A stretch of 32,905 nucleotides of DNA from Prolixibacteraceae bacterium UBA6029 (GCA_002429385.1 DIZL01000039.1:1-32905); one strand, 5' to 3'. Positions 1 to 8,466 are shown, counted from the stretch's first letter. Translations and numbers: made by a program. Notes: generated by a model not told the origin, from the letters alone.

Positions 1-126
1 AATACTAACTAAACGGCATTGATATGGAATTATTAAAAACTCATCGATCAATTCGAAAGTATAAATCGGACGCTATTGAGGAAATGAAGCACCTTTGTTA
101 TTGACTATTTGTTTTGATTTAAACGA

Positions 127-181
127 ATCACATGATATTGTTGTGGGGAAAGCAAAGTCAATGGTGAGTTTTTAAAAATCT
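127..181 (+). repeat. Dispersed 55-bp repeat, copy 1 (inside the nitroreductase remnant)
   Basis: The 46 bases from 127 to 172 are identical to 10918-10963. One mismatch follows, then eight more identical bases. The copy begins with ATCACATGATATTG and contains GTGGGGAAAGCAAAG. It starts exactly where the nitroreductase reading frame loses similarity, so it looks like the left edge of inserted DNA. No transposase is present. Confidence 0.85.
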
Positions 182-203
182 TACTTTTTTTAATTCAAAC
201 TTA

Positions 204-484
204 TCCTGAAATTTATTCAGGACAGGCAATGCTCCCCAGATCCCAATCCGATAGCTATCGGATTTATCTATCTTATAATTACTGGTTGTCTTAAATGAGT
301 GATGAAAACAAAATGGGTGAAAAGATTATTGATTCCGATAACTATCGGGACTATTTTCATAAGATACCTTAATCCGATAGCTATCGGATTAAGGTTGCGA
401 GGGCTGATCCCCCGAGTACTCGGGGCTAAGATTTTTTCAAAAAAAGCATACCTGAATATTGGTTTTGATCCCGGCTAGCCGGGA
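204..484. repeat. Cluster of short perfect palindromes
   Basis: Six inverted repeats lie within 281 bases. They are TCCTGAA/TTCAGGA at 204-222; AATCCGATAG/CTATCGGATT at 245-264; CCGATA-AC-TATCGG at 335-348; CCTTAATCCGATAG and its complement at 367-394 (28 bp, perfect); CCCCGAGT/ACTCGGGG at 410-425; and TCCCGGCT/AGCCGGGA at 469-484. Three carry the core CCGATA..TATCGG. Most have no loop, so they are palindromes rather than typical terminators, and no T tracts follow them. They lie in the DNA that separates the second and third nitroreductase pieces. Confidence 0.85.
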
Positions 485-765
485 CCCCTCAACAATGGCT
501 TGTGATCCATTTAAACCGTTTTTCAAGTTGGACAAGGCCAACGATAACCAAACAGACTTATCGAACTTATTATGGCTTTTAAATGGCACAATTGATATTT
601 CAATTCTTGCACAAAGTATTTGTGTTGCAGCTGAGGATTTAGGTTTGGGTATTTGTTATCTTGGAACTACGCTATAAAAGCATCGATAATGTTTACTTTT
701 CAAATAAACTTAAGATAATGTTAACCGATATGGGATTTAACTTTAATTAATTCAATTTCATCGGA

Positions 766-1512
766 TTATATCCTGTCAAGACGCTTAACAAGTTTCTGAT
801 AATAATACTTCATTGGATTTTTATACTTTAATTGTTTCCATGGTCTGCTGCTGTGTGGTTTATGCAAAACTCCCTCTGTCATAAGGAGATAATTGTTTAG
901 TCCCAATTGAAGCGATTTTCGTGAAATTGATACATCATACCAATGTTTCTCTATGGATAACAATTTGAAATCATATTGCATCAATAATTTTGTAGCCAAT
1001 AAAGTGCAGCAAAAGCTTAGACTATGTCTGGTTTTTATAATCTCTTTATTTAATGATCTGAAGTTCAGGTAAGGAAAATTGATCTTTCCTTCAAGATCTT
1101 TGGTGATCGAGGCAACCATACCACAATCAGGAAGACTCCTGGATTGCCTGATTAATTCCTCTATAGTATTTGACTTAATCTCTACATCTGATTCAATGAT
1201 AATCAATGGAACCTTAAGTTCCAGTGCTTTTTGCTGAGCCATCTGCAAAACAAGCCTGTAGTTAGGGGAGGGTGTATCAGTTATTTCGGATAAATTAATT
1301 AGCTCGAAATCATATTGAATACTTAACGCTTTAAGTTCGTTTGTAGTTTCATCTGAACTAAAATCATTAAAAATACAGTAATGAAAATTACCTGTTGAGT
1401 TACGAATAGATCGTATGGTTTCTATCGTAGTATTCAAAGAGTCTTTTACCGGGGTTATAACCAGTGCTTCGTACATAGAAGTATATTGTTTTCTATTTAT
1501 TATTGGGTTCAT
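766..1512 (-). CDS. Family 2-like glycosyltransferase
   Basis: This 248-residue protein has a GT-A type start: a beta strand ALVITPVKDS, then a helix TIETIRSIRNS, then a second strand CIFNDFSSDET. These are the nucleotide-sugar-binding elements of GT2 enzymes. ESDVEI near residue 109 stands where the metal-binding DxD-like motif is expected. There is no membrane segment, so the product is probably cytosolic or peripheral. The acceptor cannot be predicted. The longest start (1512) overlaps the end of the upstream dehydrogenase gene by 20 bases. An internal ATG at 1476 begins right at the first conserved strand (MYEALVITP), leaves a 16-base gap, and is at least as likely. The gene is the last of three minus-strand genes and could be co-transcribed with them. 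Confidence 0.75.
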   Translation of the reverse strand: MNPIINRKQYTSMYEALVITPVKDSLNTTIETIRSIRNSTGNFHYCIFNDFSSDETTNELKALSIQYDFELINLSEITDTPSPNYRLVLQMAQQKALELKVPLIIIESDVEIKSNTIEELIRQSRSLPDCGMVASITKDLEGKINFPYLNFRSLNKEIIKTRHSLSFCCTLLATKLLMQYDFKLLSIEKHWYDVSISRKSLQLGLNNYLLMTEGVLHKPHSSRPWKQLKYKNPMKYYYQKLVKRLDRI

Positions 1513-2587
1513 GGCAGAAGTTCAATCCAAATTTCTTGCCAAGCTCTTTTAAATCATTAACCACCTGTTCGTGCAAAGGTATACCATTTTTCTGACGTTC
1601 AATAGTTAATTCACGTTCAGGGTCGCCGGGGATTAGAACTCGCTTCTGACCCAAGACAGGTTCAGCGTTTCTAAAGGTTTGAATCCATTTATCCATGTTT
1701 TCTTTAAATTCTTGTGCAGGTCTGAAGGCATCTATTCGAATTGCTCCCAGAAAATGACCTATTCCTTTACCTACCTGATCAGTTGGGGGCTGCAGAAAGC
1801 TCACAAAAGGCGGAACCCACGGACCATAATTTGCTCCAGACAATACGGCTGAAAAGATATCTACCATAGCTCCTAAACAATATCCCTTATGACCACCGTG
1901 CTCTCTATCTCCGCCTAATGGAAGCATTGAGCCACCTTTTTTTAGTATAAATGAATCCGTTGTAGGATTTCCATCTTTATCCTGAGCCCAACCCAACGGA
2001 GCATCCTTGCCTTTACGCTGCAATACTTCTAGTTTACCGTTTGCTACTGTAGTTGTTGCCATATCAATTACAAAAGGAGGCTGATTTAAGGCCGGGAATG
2101 TAATCGCAATCGGATTGGTGCCCAGGAATCTGCTTTTCGAAAAAGTTGGGGCAACCAATGGACTGGCGTTTGTCATCGATATGCCAATCATGTCATGTTC
2201 CAGGGCCATCATGGCATGATATCCTGCAATACCATAATGATTTGAATTTTGGACAGCTACCCAGCCTGTTCCTGCAATCTTTGCTTTCTCAATTGCAATT
2301 CGCATGGCATGAGGAGCAGTGACTAATCCTAAACCCAAATCACCATCCAATACTGCTGTACTGGGTGTTTCATGAATGATTTTCATGTCTGGTGTTGCAT
2401 TAAGCCGTTTAAGTTCCCAAAGTCTCACATAACCACTTAATCTGGCTACGCCGTGTGAATCAATTCCACGCAAATCGGCCTGATTTAAGCAATCCGCAGC
2501 TATCAATGCCTGATCTTTGGGACAACCCATGCTAATGAATATTTGAATCGTATAGTCTTTTAAGTATTCTGAATTGAAAATGATCAT
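1493..2587 (-). CDS. Ldh2/MDH2-family NAD(P)-dependent dehydrogenase (malate/L-lactate dehydrogenase type)
   Basis: The 364-residue length and the conserved blocks fit the Ldh_2 family, a fold distinct from classical lactate/malate dehydrogenases. Visible blocks are DLRGIDSHGVARL near residues 38-50 with the conserved SHGxxR, SNHYGIAGYH around 115-124, GTNPIAITFPA in the middle, and HKGYCLGAMVDIFSAVLSGA in the cofactor-binding C-terminal part. Members oxidise or reduce 2-hydroxy/2-keto acids such as malate, lactate, ureidoglycolate or 2,3-diketogulonate. The sequence does not show which substrate is used here. It starts 25 bases after the SDR gene and overlaps or abuts the glycosyltransferase gene, so the three may form an operon. 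No signal peptide is present, so it is cytosolic. Confidence 0.9.
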   Translation of the reverse strand: MIIFNSEYLKDYTIQIFISMGCPKDQALIAADCLNQADLRGIDSHGVARLSGYVRLWELKRLNATPDMKIIHETPSTAVLDGDLGLGLVTAPHAMRIAIEKAKIAGTGWVAVQNSNHYGIAGYHAMMALEHDMIGISMTNASPLVAPTFSKSRFLGTNPIAITFPALNQPPFVIDMATTTVANGKLEVLQRKGKDAPLGWAQDKDGNPTTDSFILKKGGSMLPLGGDREHGGHKGYCLGAMVDIFSAVLSGANYGPWVPPFVSFLQPPTDQVGKGIGHFLGAIRIDAFRPAQEFKENMDKWIQTFRNAEPVLGQKRVLIPGDPERELTIERQKNGIPLHEQVVNDLKELGKKFGLNFCHEPNNK

Positions 2588-2612
2588 TTATATCTATTAT
2601 GGTTTATTTCTA

Positions 2613-3374
2613 TTATTTTCTGTTAAAATCACGGGCAGATGCCTGATTCGTTGGCATAATCAATAAATCGTCAATATTTACATGAGTTGGTCTTGTTACC
2701 ACAAATAATATTGTTTCAGCAATATCTTTTCCAGAAAGAGGCGTAAATCCATTATATACCTGGCTTGCCCTTTCCTGATCACCATGAAACCTGACCAACG
2801 AAAATTCTGTATCAACAGCTCCGGGAGCTATGGTTGTAACTTTAATTCCAAATGGCATTAGTTCGATCCGCATAGATTTAGAAATAGCCGAGACTGCACT
2901 TTTGGTCCCGCAATATACCGAACCGTTGGGGTAAGATTCTTTACCTGCAATGGATGAAATGTTGATGATATGCCCGCCTTGTCTTTCGATCATCCATGGC
3001 GAAATAATTCTGGTTGTATACAACAAACCTTTAATATTGGTGTCGATCATTGCTTCCCAATCATCCACATCCGCAGAATTTATTGGAGCAAGTCCTGCAG
3101 CCAATCCGGCATTATTGATTAAAATATCAATTTTCCTCCATTTATCAGGGATGCTGTTTAAGGCTGTTTCAGTATCTGTTTTTATACGGATGTCAAAGCA
3201 CAAAATAAGTACCTGGCAACTGAAAGAGGACTCGAGTTTCTCTTTAAACGATTCTAAACGTTCTTTTCTTCGTCCAGTAAGGATTAGATTGAAGTTATTT
3301 TGAGCAAGCAAAAGTGCTGTTTCGTAGCCGATACCTGCTGTGGCACCGGTAATAAGCGCTATTTTACGATTCAT
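2613..3374 (-). CDS. SDR-family NAD(P)-dependent oxidoreductase (YdfG-like)
   Basis: This is a classical short-chain dehydrogenase of 253 residues. The Rossmann cofactor motif TGATAGIG is at residues 9-16, and the basic pair RR at 35-36 after the second strand suggests a preference for NADPH. NNAG is at 87-90. The catalytic set is Ser141 in NISSIAG with Tyr154 and Lys158 in YCGTK. The closest family resemblance I see is the YdfG type, which oxidises 3-hydroxy acids such as serine or allo-threonine, but this is a weak substrate guess. It is the first gene of the minus-strand group. The plus-strand ORF at 2950-3303 is its shadow. Confidence 0.92.
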   Translation of the reverse strand: MNRKIALITGATAGIGYETALLLAQNNFNLILTGRRKERLESFKEKLESSFSCQVLILCFDIRIKTDTETALNSIPDKWRKIDILINNAGLAAGLAPINSADVDDWEAMIDTNIKGLLYTTRIISPWMIERQGGHIINISSIAGKESYPNGSVYCGTKSAVSAISKSMRIELMPFGIKVTTIAPGAVDTEFSLVRFHGDQERASQVYNGFTPLSGKDIAETILFVVTRPTHVNIDDLLIMPTNQASARDFNRK

Positions 3375-3482
3375 AGAAGATGTGGTTATAAATGAAATAT
3401 AAAATTAAAAATTCCTAAACCTTATGGAATAACAAACTACTTAATTATTTTTGTTTCTGCAATTAAAGCTAAAAGATACATC

Positions 3483-4520
3483 ATGATCGAAGAGAAGAAC
3501 GAAATTCAGGAATTCACAATTGAGCAAATATCAGAGGAACAGGATATTCAGGATATCGTTTTCAATCTGATGGCCGACCCGAATCTTGCACCGATAAACT
3601 ATTTTAATGATTTTACTGAAGGAACCATTGATCTTTCTGATATGTCAAACGGAGAGAATGATGAAACTGGTATGTTTTGTTCAGAAAATGGTCAGATGAT
3701 GGCACTTTCAACACATGCATTACATCATCACCTTGAAACTGATCCGCAGCAGGCAACAGAAATACTTGTTTCACGTGCCATGCGTAAAATGATTTGTTAT
3801 GGCGCAGCCCCGGAAGCTGTAAGCTCAGTTTTATATCATATCAATATTGCTGATCCAAACGGACAGTATATTGCTGCCGGTGCAACAAAAGGTCTTGAAA
3901 ATGCCTGTAGTAAGTTTAAAATTAAACTTGCTGACCGAAAAATACGGTTTGACTCTTTTTCAGGTCACGGACCAGTTAGTCCTACAATCATTATCAGCAT
4001 AATGGCATCGATTCCCGACAAGGACAAACTTGTAACCCACAGTTTTAAAAAGAAAGGTAATAGTATCTTTATGATCGGGAAATCATATGATGATATAAAT
4101 ACTTCTGAATATCTGGAGTTCTACCATGAAATAACAGAATCCGCATTACCGGTGTTTGATATTGATATTGAAACCAAGTTACATTCGGTGATGAAACGAC
4201 TGATTGAGTCAGGATTATTAAGTTCGGCCAGCCCGGTCGGTAAAGGTGGATTATTTTTCTCTCTTTTACGGGCAGGTATGCCTTCCGGATTTGGGTTTGA
4301 TATTACAACAGATGCAGAGATTCGTAAAGACGCTTTTCTTTTCGGAGAGGCTATGGGACGCATAATTGTCGGTATCGATCCCAAAAAGACGGATGAATTC
4401 GTTGATTTGATGAGTAGTCTGAAGGTCCATTTCTTTGCCTTAGGACATGTTACCAAGGGCGAGATACGTATTGACGATGATTCATTTGGATTTATTGATA
4501 AAATGACTCCATCAAATTGA
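3483..4520 (+). CDS. AIR synthase-related / half-PurL-like protein of unknown function
   Basis: The 345-residue protein matches one half of PurL (FGAM synthase) or the PurM/SelD superfamily. It has an N-terminal AIRS-like part, the strand pattern PVSPTIIISIMASI at about 164-177, a gly-rich SIFMIG turn, SEYL at 208-211, then a C-terminal AIRS_C-like domain with LHSVMKRLIESGLLSS (233-248) and GHVTKGEIRI (321-330). PurL has HDxSxGG after this helix. Here the same place reads SASPVGKGGL (248-257), so the His/Asp and Ser/Asp positions are gone. The protein is less than half the length of a full PurL. A normal purine-synthesis role is therefore unlikely, and a regulatory or binding function is inferred. 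It lies 12 bases before menG and is probably co-transcribed with it. Confidence 0.75.
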   Translation: MIEEKNEIQEFTIEQISEEQDIQDIVFNLMADPNLAPINYFNDFTEGTIDLSDMSNGENDETGMFCSENGQMMALSTHALHHHLETDPQQATEILVSRAMRKMICYGAAPEAVSSVLYHINIADPNGQYIAAGATKGLENACSKFKIKLADRKIRFDSFSGHGPVSPTIIISIMASIPDKDKLVTHSFKKKGNSIFMIGKSYDDINTSEYLEFYHEITESALPVFDIDIETKLHSVMKRLIESGLLSSASPVGKGGLFFSLLRAGMPSGFGFDITTDAEIRKDAFLFGEAMGRIIVGIDPKKTDEFVDLMSSLKVHFFALGHVTKGEIRIDDDSFGFIDKMTPSN

Positions 4521-4532
4521 TCTTGTAATATT

Positions 4533-5255
4533 ATGCAAGTTACTCCATATAAAGATTCCGAAAAGCAGAAAAAACAACAGGTGGAGCAAATGTTTGATAA
4601 TATTGCTCCCAAATACGATTTCTTAAATCATTTTCTTTCTCTTGGGATAGATAAACTTTGGAGGAAAAAAGCGATTCATATTCTTTCCGGTTATGAATCT
4701 GGTTATATACTTGATGTGGCCACAGGAACAGGCGACTTTGCTGTTGCAGCTTCAAAACTGAAACCCCGTAAGATAATTGGATTCGACATTTCGGAACAGA
4801 TGCTTAACGTTGGGCGGCAAAAAGTAAAACGGTTAGGTCTGAATGATGTGATTGAATTTATAAAGGGTGATTCTGAAGGGATGCCCTTTTTTGATGAGCA
4901 GTTTGATGCCATAACTGTTGCTTTTGGAGTAAGAAACTTTGAAAATCTGGATCGTGGATTGAAAGAATTTTATAGGGTTTTGAAAAATGATGGAGTTGTG
5001 ATTATTCTCGAGTTCTCGAAACCAAAGCATTTCCCTATGAAACAATTGTATCTCTTCTATTTCTTCGGAATATTACCATTAATTGGGCGATTGGTTTCAA
5101 AAGACAGCTCTGCTTATTCCTATTTGCCTGAATCTGTAATGGCTTTCCCTGATGATCAGAAATTTTTATCAGTGCTTCAAAACGCAGGATTTTCGAGAAC
5201 GAAGCAAAAGAGGCTAAGTTTAGGAATTGCAACCATCTACATTGGCCAAAAATAA
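4533..5255 (+). CDS. menG: Demethylmenaquinone methyltransferase MenG/UbiE
   Basis: This 240-residue class I SAM-dependent methyltransferase has the family's near-N-terminal block FDNIAPKYDFLNHFLSLGID (21-40) and the SAM motif DVATGTGDFA (61-70). Further along are the family blocks FGVRNFENLDRGLKEFYRVLK and EFSKP, and it ends in LSLGIATIYIGQK. It methylates demethylmenaquinone to menaquinone, the last step of quinone synthesis, at the cytoplasmic face of the membrane. Menaquinone is the usual quinone of Bacteroidota, so the menG name is preferred over ubiE. It sits between the PurL-like gene and porT, an arrangement familiar from T9SS-containing Bacteroidota. Confidence 0.95.
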   Translation: MQVTPYKDSEKQKKQQVEQMFDNIAPKYDFLNHFLSLGIDKLWRKKAIHILSGYESGYILDVATGTGDFAVAASKLKPRKIIGFDISEQMLNVGRQKVKRLGLNDVIEFIKGDSEGMPFFDEQFDAITVAFGVRNFENLDRGLKEFYRVLKNDGVVIILEFSKPKHFPMKQLYLFYFFGILPLIGRLVSKDSSAYSYLPESVMAFPDDQKFLSVLQNAGFSRTKQKRLSLGIATIYIGQK

Positions 5256-5316
5256 ACTCATCATACAATAATTTTGTAATATTGTGGTTTCTTGATTAAT
5301 AGATAACTGATTTATT

Positions 5317-6078
5317 GTGAAGAGATTTTTCTATTTTTTGATCTTTCTATTGGCTGGAATGAATTCAATGGCTCAACGAATGTATGTAAAAAACCTTACG
5401 ACCTTTGATGATAAGCGGATTCATTTCGGATTTACACTTGGTATTAATACTGTGGATCTCAATTTCACTCATTATAAAGTAATGGGTGACAATCCAAAAT
5501 TTATTCCACTTCCTGGCACTCCAGATTATGCCTTTAAAAACTCAATTGTAAGGGCTGATATTCCAACTCTAACACCCGGATTTACGGTTGGAATTGTTAC
5601 TAATCTTCGCCTTAATGATAATTTTGATTTTCGTTTTCTACCGGGTATGTCTTTTGGTGAGCGCAAACTAGTATATAATATTCCGATAGTTGATGTAACT
5701 TCAAATCCGGATTCTTTAAAAAGTTATTCCATAAAATCAACTTTCCTTGACTTTCCTTTGTTGTTTAAATACAAAGCGAAGCGGATGAATAACCAAAGAC
5801 CTTATATCATTGCCGGTGGTGCATACCGAATTGATATATCCAAAAGTGGAGTGGATGACCTTGTAAAATTAAAATCTGCAAGCACCTCAATCGAAACTGG
5901 TGTTGGATGGGATACATATCTACAGTTTTTCAGGCTTTCAACAGAATTGAAGTTTAGTTTTGGATTGGATAATGTTCTGGGTGCAAGTCCTGCAGCAGTA
6001 AAGAATAATCAGGTTTATTCCAGCGCTTTTTCAAGGTTGTCATCCAACATGTTTATACTTAGCTTTCATTTTGAATAA
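5317..6078 (+). CDS. porT: Type IX secretion system outer-membrane protein PorT
   Basis: The start is GTG at 5317. It gives a good signal peptide: MKR, a hydrophobic run FFYFLIFLLAG, and probable cleavage after NSMA before Gln20. The remaining 233 residues are rich in alternating aromatic/polar strands typical of an eight-stranded outer-membrane barrel, for example IHFGFTLGINTVDLNF, FDFRFLPGMSFGERKLVY and FDFPLLFKYKAKR-like segments. The protein ends in MFILSFHFE. PorT is needed for secretion of CTD-tagged proteins by the type IX system in gliding and periodontal Bacteroidota. Proximity to menG supports the call. No other T9SS gene lies in the window, which is normal because the genes are scattered. 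A generic porin-family barrel is the alternative. Confidence 0.82.
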   Translation: MKRFFYFLIFLLAGMNSMAQRMYVKNLTTFDDKRIHFGFTLGINTVDLNFTHYKVMGDNPKFIPLPGTPDYAFKNSIVRADIPTLTPGFTVGIVTNLRLNDNFDFRFLPGMSFGERKLVYNIPIVDVTSNPDSLKSYSIKSTFLDFPLLFKYKAKRMNNQRPYIIAGGAYRIDISKSGVDDLVKLKSASTSIETGVGWDTYLQFFRLSTELKFSFGLDNVLGASPAAVKNNQVYSSAFSRLSSNMFILSFHFE

Positions 6079-6080
6079 CA

Positions 6081-7643
6081 TTGAAACAGGAAATTAATTT
6101 GTCACTTTCGCCTAAAGAGGCCTCTGACGCGCAATTTTATAAACCCATTTTAGCAGAGAAGCTTCATGTTGATGAAGATCGGATCAAGTTGATTAATGTC
6201 AGGCGCAGATCGATTGATGCGCGTCAGCGTGCAATACGAATCAATTTGGGTGTGGAGGTTTTTATCGATGAAGTTCCTGTTATGGAAGAAATCGACTTCA
6301 AATACGACCGTATTGACCAAAAACCCCAGGTAATTATTGTTGGTGCCGGTCCTGCAGGTCTTTTTGCCGCTTTGCGACTGATTGAATTGGGATTTAAACC
6401 ACTGATCTTTGAGCGGGGAAAAAATGTTAGTGAGAGGAAGCGTGACATCGCTAAGATCCATCGCGATCACCTGATCGATCCAGACTCTAATTATGGTTTT
6501 GGAGAGGGTGGGGCAGGGACTTTTTCTGACGGAAAGCTCTATTCCCGATCAAAAAAGCGTGGTAACATCAGGAGAATTCTTGAGGTTTTATATGCAAATG
6601 GTGCTCTTCCTGAGATATTGATTGATGCACATCCGCATATCGGGACAAACATGTTACCTGGTATTATCACAAGTATGCGGAACAAAATAATTGATGCCGG
6701 AGGTGAATTTCATTTTAATAGTCGGGTTGCAGACCTGATTATAGAAAATGATTGCTGCACAGGTATCATGCTTTCAGATACAACTATCATTGAAGCTCAG
6801 GCTGTTATTCTGGCAACAGGTCATTCAGCACGTGAAATTTATGAACTTTTGTATCATAAAGGGATTTCAATTGAGGCTAAAACCTTCGCCGTCGGTGTCA
6901 GAGCTGAACATCCGCAAACACTTATAGATTCCATTCAGTATAATCAACCGGTTCGTGGACCATATTTGCCACCGGCAAGCTATTCATTTGTTGAACAAGT
7001 TGATCAGCGTGGTGTCTATTCCTTTTGTATGTGTCCGGGTGGAATGATGGTTCCGGCAGCAACAGCACCAGGTGAAATGGTTATTAACGGGATGTCTCCA
7101 ACCAAAAGGAATACGAAGTTTGCCAATTCAGGGATGGTTGTTGAGATCAGACCTGAAGATTTGAATGAATTCAAGCATATGGGTGTATTTGCTGGACTTG
7201 AATTCCAGCGTAGATTGGAACAATTATTCTTTTCGTTGAATGGTCAGACTCAGTTTGCACCTGCTCAAAGAATGGCTGATTTTGTAAGTGGCCGTTTCTC
7301 CCAGGACCTGCCTGAATCTTCCTACTATCCTGGATTGCTATCTATTCCACTTCACGATAAACTTCCCAAAAGAATTAGAACCCGTCTTCAGGAGGCGTTT
7401 AAACTTATCGATAAAAAAGCTCACGGCTACCTGACCAATGAGGCAGTCATTGTGGGTGTGGAATCGCGTACATCGTCACCAATCCGTATTCCCCGGAACG
7501 AGAATACTCTTGAACATGTGAAAATTCGTGGCCTATATCCCTGTGGTGAAGGTGCGGGATATGCCGGAGGCATTGTTTCTTCGGCTATGGATGGCGAACG
7601 TTGTGCCGAAGCATTCGCCGAAAATTATAAACTGGCAAAATAA
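6081..7643 (+). CDS. FAD-dependent oxidoreductase, COG2509 type
   Basis: The 520-residue product begins with a small N-terminal domain (KQEINLSLSPKEASDAQFYK, then RRRSIDARQRAIRINLGVEV), characteristic of this family. A dinucleotide-binding site follows, VIIVGAGPAGLFAALRLIELG (around 88-108), with FERGKNVSERKRDI after it. GFGEGGAGTFSDGKLYSR is a second signature. The C-terminal FAD block is GLYPCGEGAGYAGGIVSSAMDG. The TTG at 6081, two bases after the porT stop, is the start because the N-terminal domain begins there and no in-frame ATG precedes it. The physiological substrate of this widespread family is not established. The tight spacing suggests co-transcription with porT. Confidence 0.88.
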   Translation: MKQEINLSLSPKEASDAQFYKPILAEKLHVDEDRIKLINVRRRSIDARQRAIRINLGVEVFIDEVPVMEEIDFKYDRIDQKPQVIIVGAGPAGLFAALRLIELGFKPLIFERGKNVSERKRDIAKIHRDHLIDPDSNYGFGEGGAGTFSDGKLYSRSKKRGNIRRILEVLYANGALPEILIDAHPHIGTNMLPGIITSMRNKIIDAGGEFHFNSRVADLIIENDCCTGIMLSDTTIIEAQAVILATGHSAREIYELLYHKGISIEAKTFAVGVRAEHPQTLIDSIQYNQPVRGPYLPPASYSFVEQVDQRGVYSFCMCPGGMMVPAATAPGEMVINGMSPTKRNTKFANSGMVVEIRPEDLNEFKHMGVFAGLEFQRRLEQLFFSLNGQTQFAPAQRMADFVSGRFSQDLPESSYYPGLLSIPLHDKLPKRIRTRLQEAFKLIDKKAHGYLTNEAVIVGVESRTSSPIRIPRNENTLEHVKIRGLYPCGEGAGYAGGIVSSAMDGERCAEAFAENYKLAK

Positions 7644-7704
7644 TTGGCCAGCATTAAATATTTGGTTACAAAACGTACCGAATGCCCTAATTGATTACCC
7701 TATT

Positions 7705-8466
7705 TCACCTTCGCCTGAACTCGCTGCAACAGATTGCTGCAGCAATGGCTACATTTAATGACTCCGGCTTGTTTTCACCTGTAAAGAAGGAGGGGATATA
7801 TAGTTTATGAGTCACAAGATTTCTGATCGAATCAGAGATACCATTTCCTTCATTTCCTAAAATAATAATTCCATTTGATGATAGTTTCTCTGCGTAAATA
7901 TCTTTTCCTTCAAGGAAAGTCCCATAAACCGGAATATGATTCTCATTTGCTTTAGAAAGGAAATTTTCGAGATTGGTATACCGTGTATTTACTCTGAGAA
8001 TAGCTCCCATACTTGCCTGGACTACCTTAGGATTATATATGTCAACTGTATTCTCTGAGCAAATAACTGTTCGAATTCCAAACCAGTCAGCAATCCGCAG
8101 AATAGTTCCTAGATTTCCGGGATCCTGAATGAAATCTAAAGCAAGAATGAGTTCATTCTGCAGGTTCATCTCGGATTTATCAATGGAAGGCAGTCGGATA
8201 AGTGCCAACGAATCCTGTGGATTTTGAAGTAAACTGGCTTTTTGAATTGATTCACTGTCAGCTTCGATGATTTCGTTCACCTTTGATCGGATTTGAGGAT
8301 GCAGGTGTAGGAATCCTGAAGTGCAAACCAATGTTTCAATAATAAAATCAGACTGAAGGGCCTCTTCAACCATTTTTTTGCCTTCAATCAAAAAAAGTCC
8401 AGATTCATCTCTGTCTTTTTTCCTGTTTAATGACTGGATTAGTTTAATTTTGTTCTTACTCAACAT
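7705..8466 (-). CDS. TrmH/SpoU-family RNA 2'-O-ribose methyltransferase
   Basis: This 253-residue protein has a SpoU substrate-binding N-terminal domain (LFLIEGKKMVEEAL near 24-37) and a C-terminal knotted SPOUT domain. The three SPOUT motifs are visible: DPGNLGTILRIADWFG (115-130, with Asn118 and catalytic Arg124), ILGNEGNGIS (202-211) and the knot segment SLNVAIAAAI (236-245). It methylates a ribose 2'-OH in rRNA or tRNA using SAM. The exact site cannot be read from sequence. The gene is convergent with the FAD oxidoreductase gene and divergent from tamL. The 94-base spacer to tamL has A/T-rich promoter-like stretches on both strands. Confidence 0.93.
   Translation of the reverse strand: MLSKNKIKLIQSLNRKKDRDESGLFLIEGKKMVEEALQSDFIIETLVCTSGFLHLHPQIRSKVNEIIEADSESIQKASLLQNPQDSLALIRLPSIDKSEMNLQNELILALDFIQDPGNLGTILRIADWFGIRTVICSENTVDIYNPKVVQASMGAILRVNTRYTNLENFLSKANENHIPVYGTFLEGKDIYAEKLSSNGIIILGNEGNGISDSIRNLVTHKLYIPSFFTGENKPESLNVAIAAAICCSEFRRR

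Larger units (their letters stand above)
24..677 (+). pseudogene. Nitroreductase-family gene, broken by deletion, frameshift and insertion
   Basis: Three pieces of one flavin nitroreductase are visible. The first, from ATG 24, reads MELLKTHRSIRKYKSDAIEE, the usual N-terminal FMN-binding start of the family. It runs into a stop at 102-104. The second, in another frame at about 86-126, reads EAPLLLTICFDLNES, which resembles the central strand of these enzymes. The third, at about 500-677, reads TDLSNLLWLLNGTIDISILA and then SICVAAEDLGLGICYLGTTL, the conserved C-terminal helix and GLGxCxxG turn. About 40 codons between pieces one and two are missing. Between pieces two and three lie a dispersed repeat (127-181) and several palindromes. 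The ORF at 459-677 is only the third piece with an accidental upstream ATG. The family reduces quinones, nitro compounds or flavins with NAD(P)H. No function is expected from this copy. Confidence 0.8.

Noticed and set aside
459..677. ORF taken as a separate 72-residue gene
   Set aside because: Its first 14 residues translate a palindrome, and the rest is the C-terminal part of the broken nitroreductase.
4121..4612. 163-codon minus-strand ORF
   Set aside because: It is antisense to the conserved end of the PurL-like gene and the start of menG. It is a shadow with no family resemblance.
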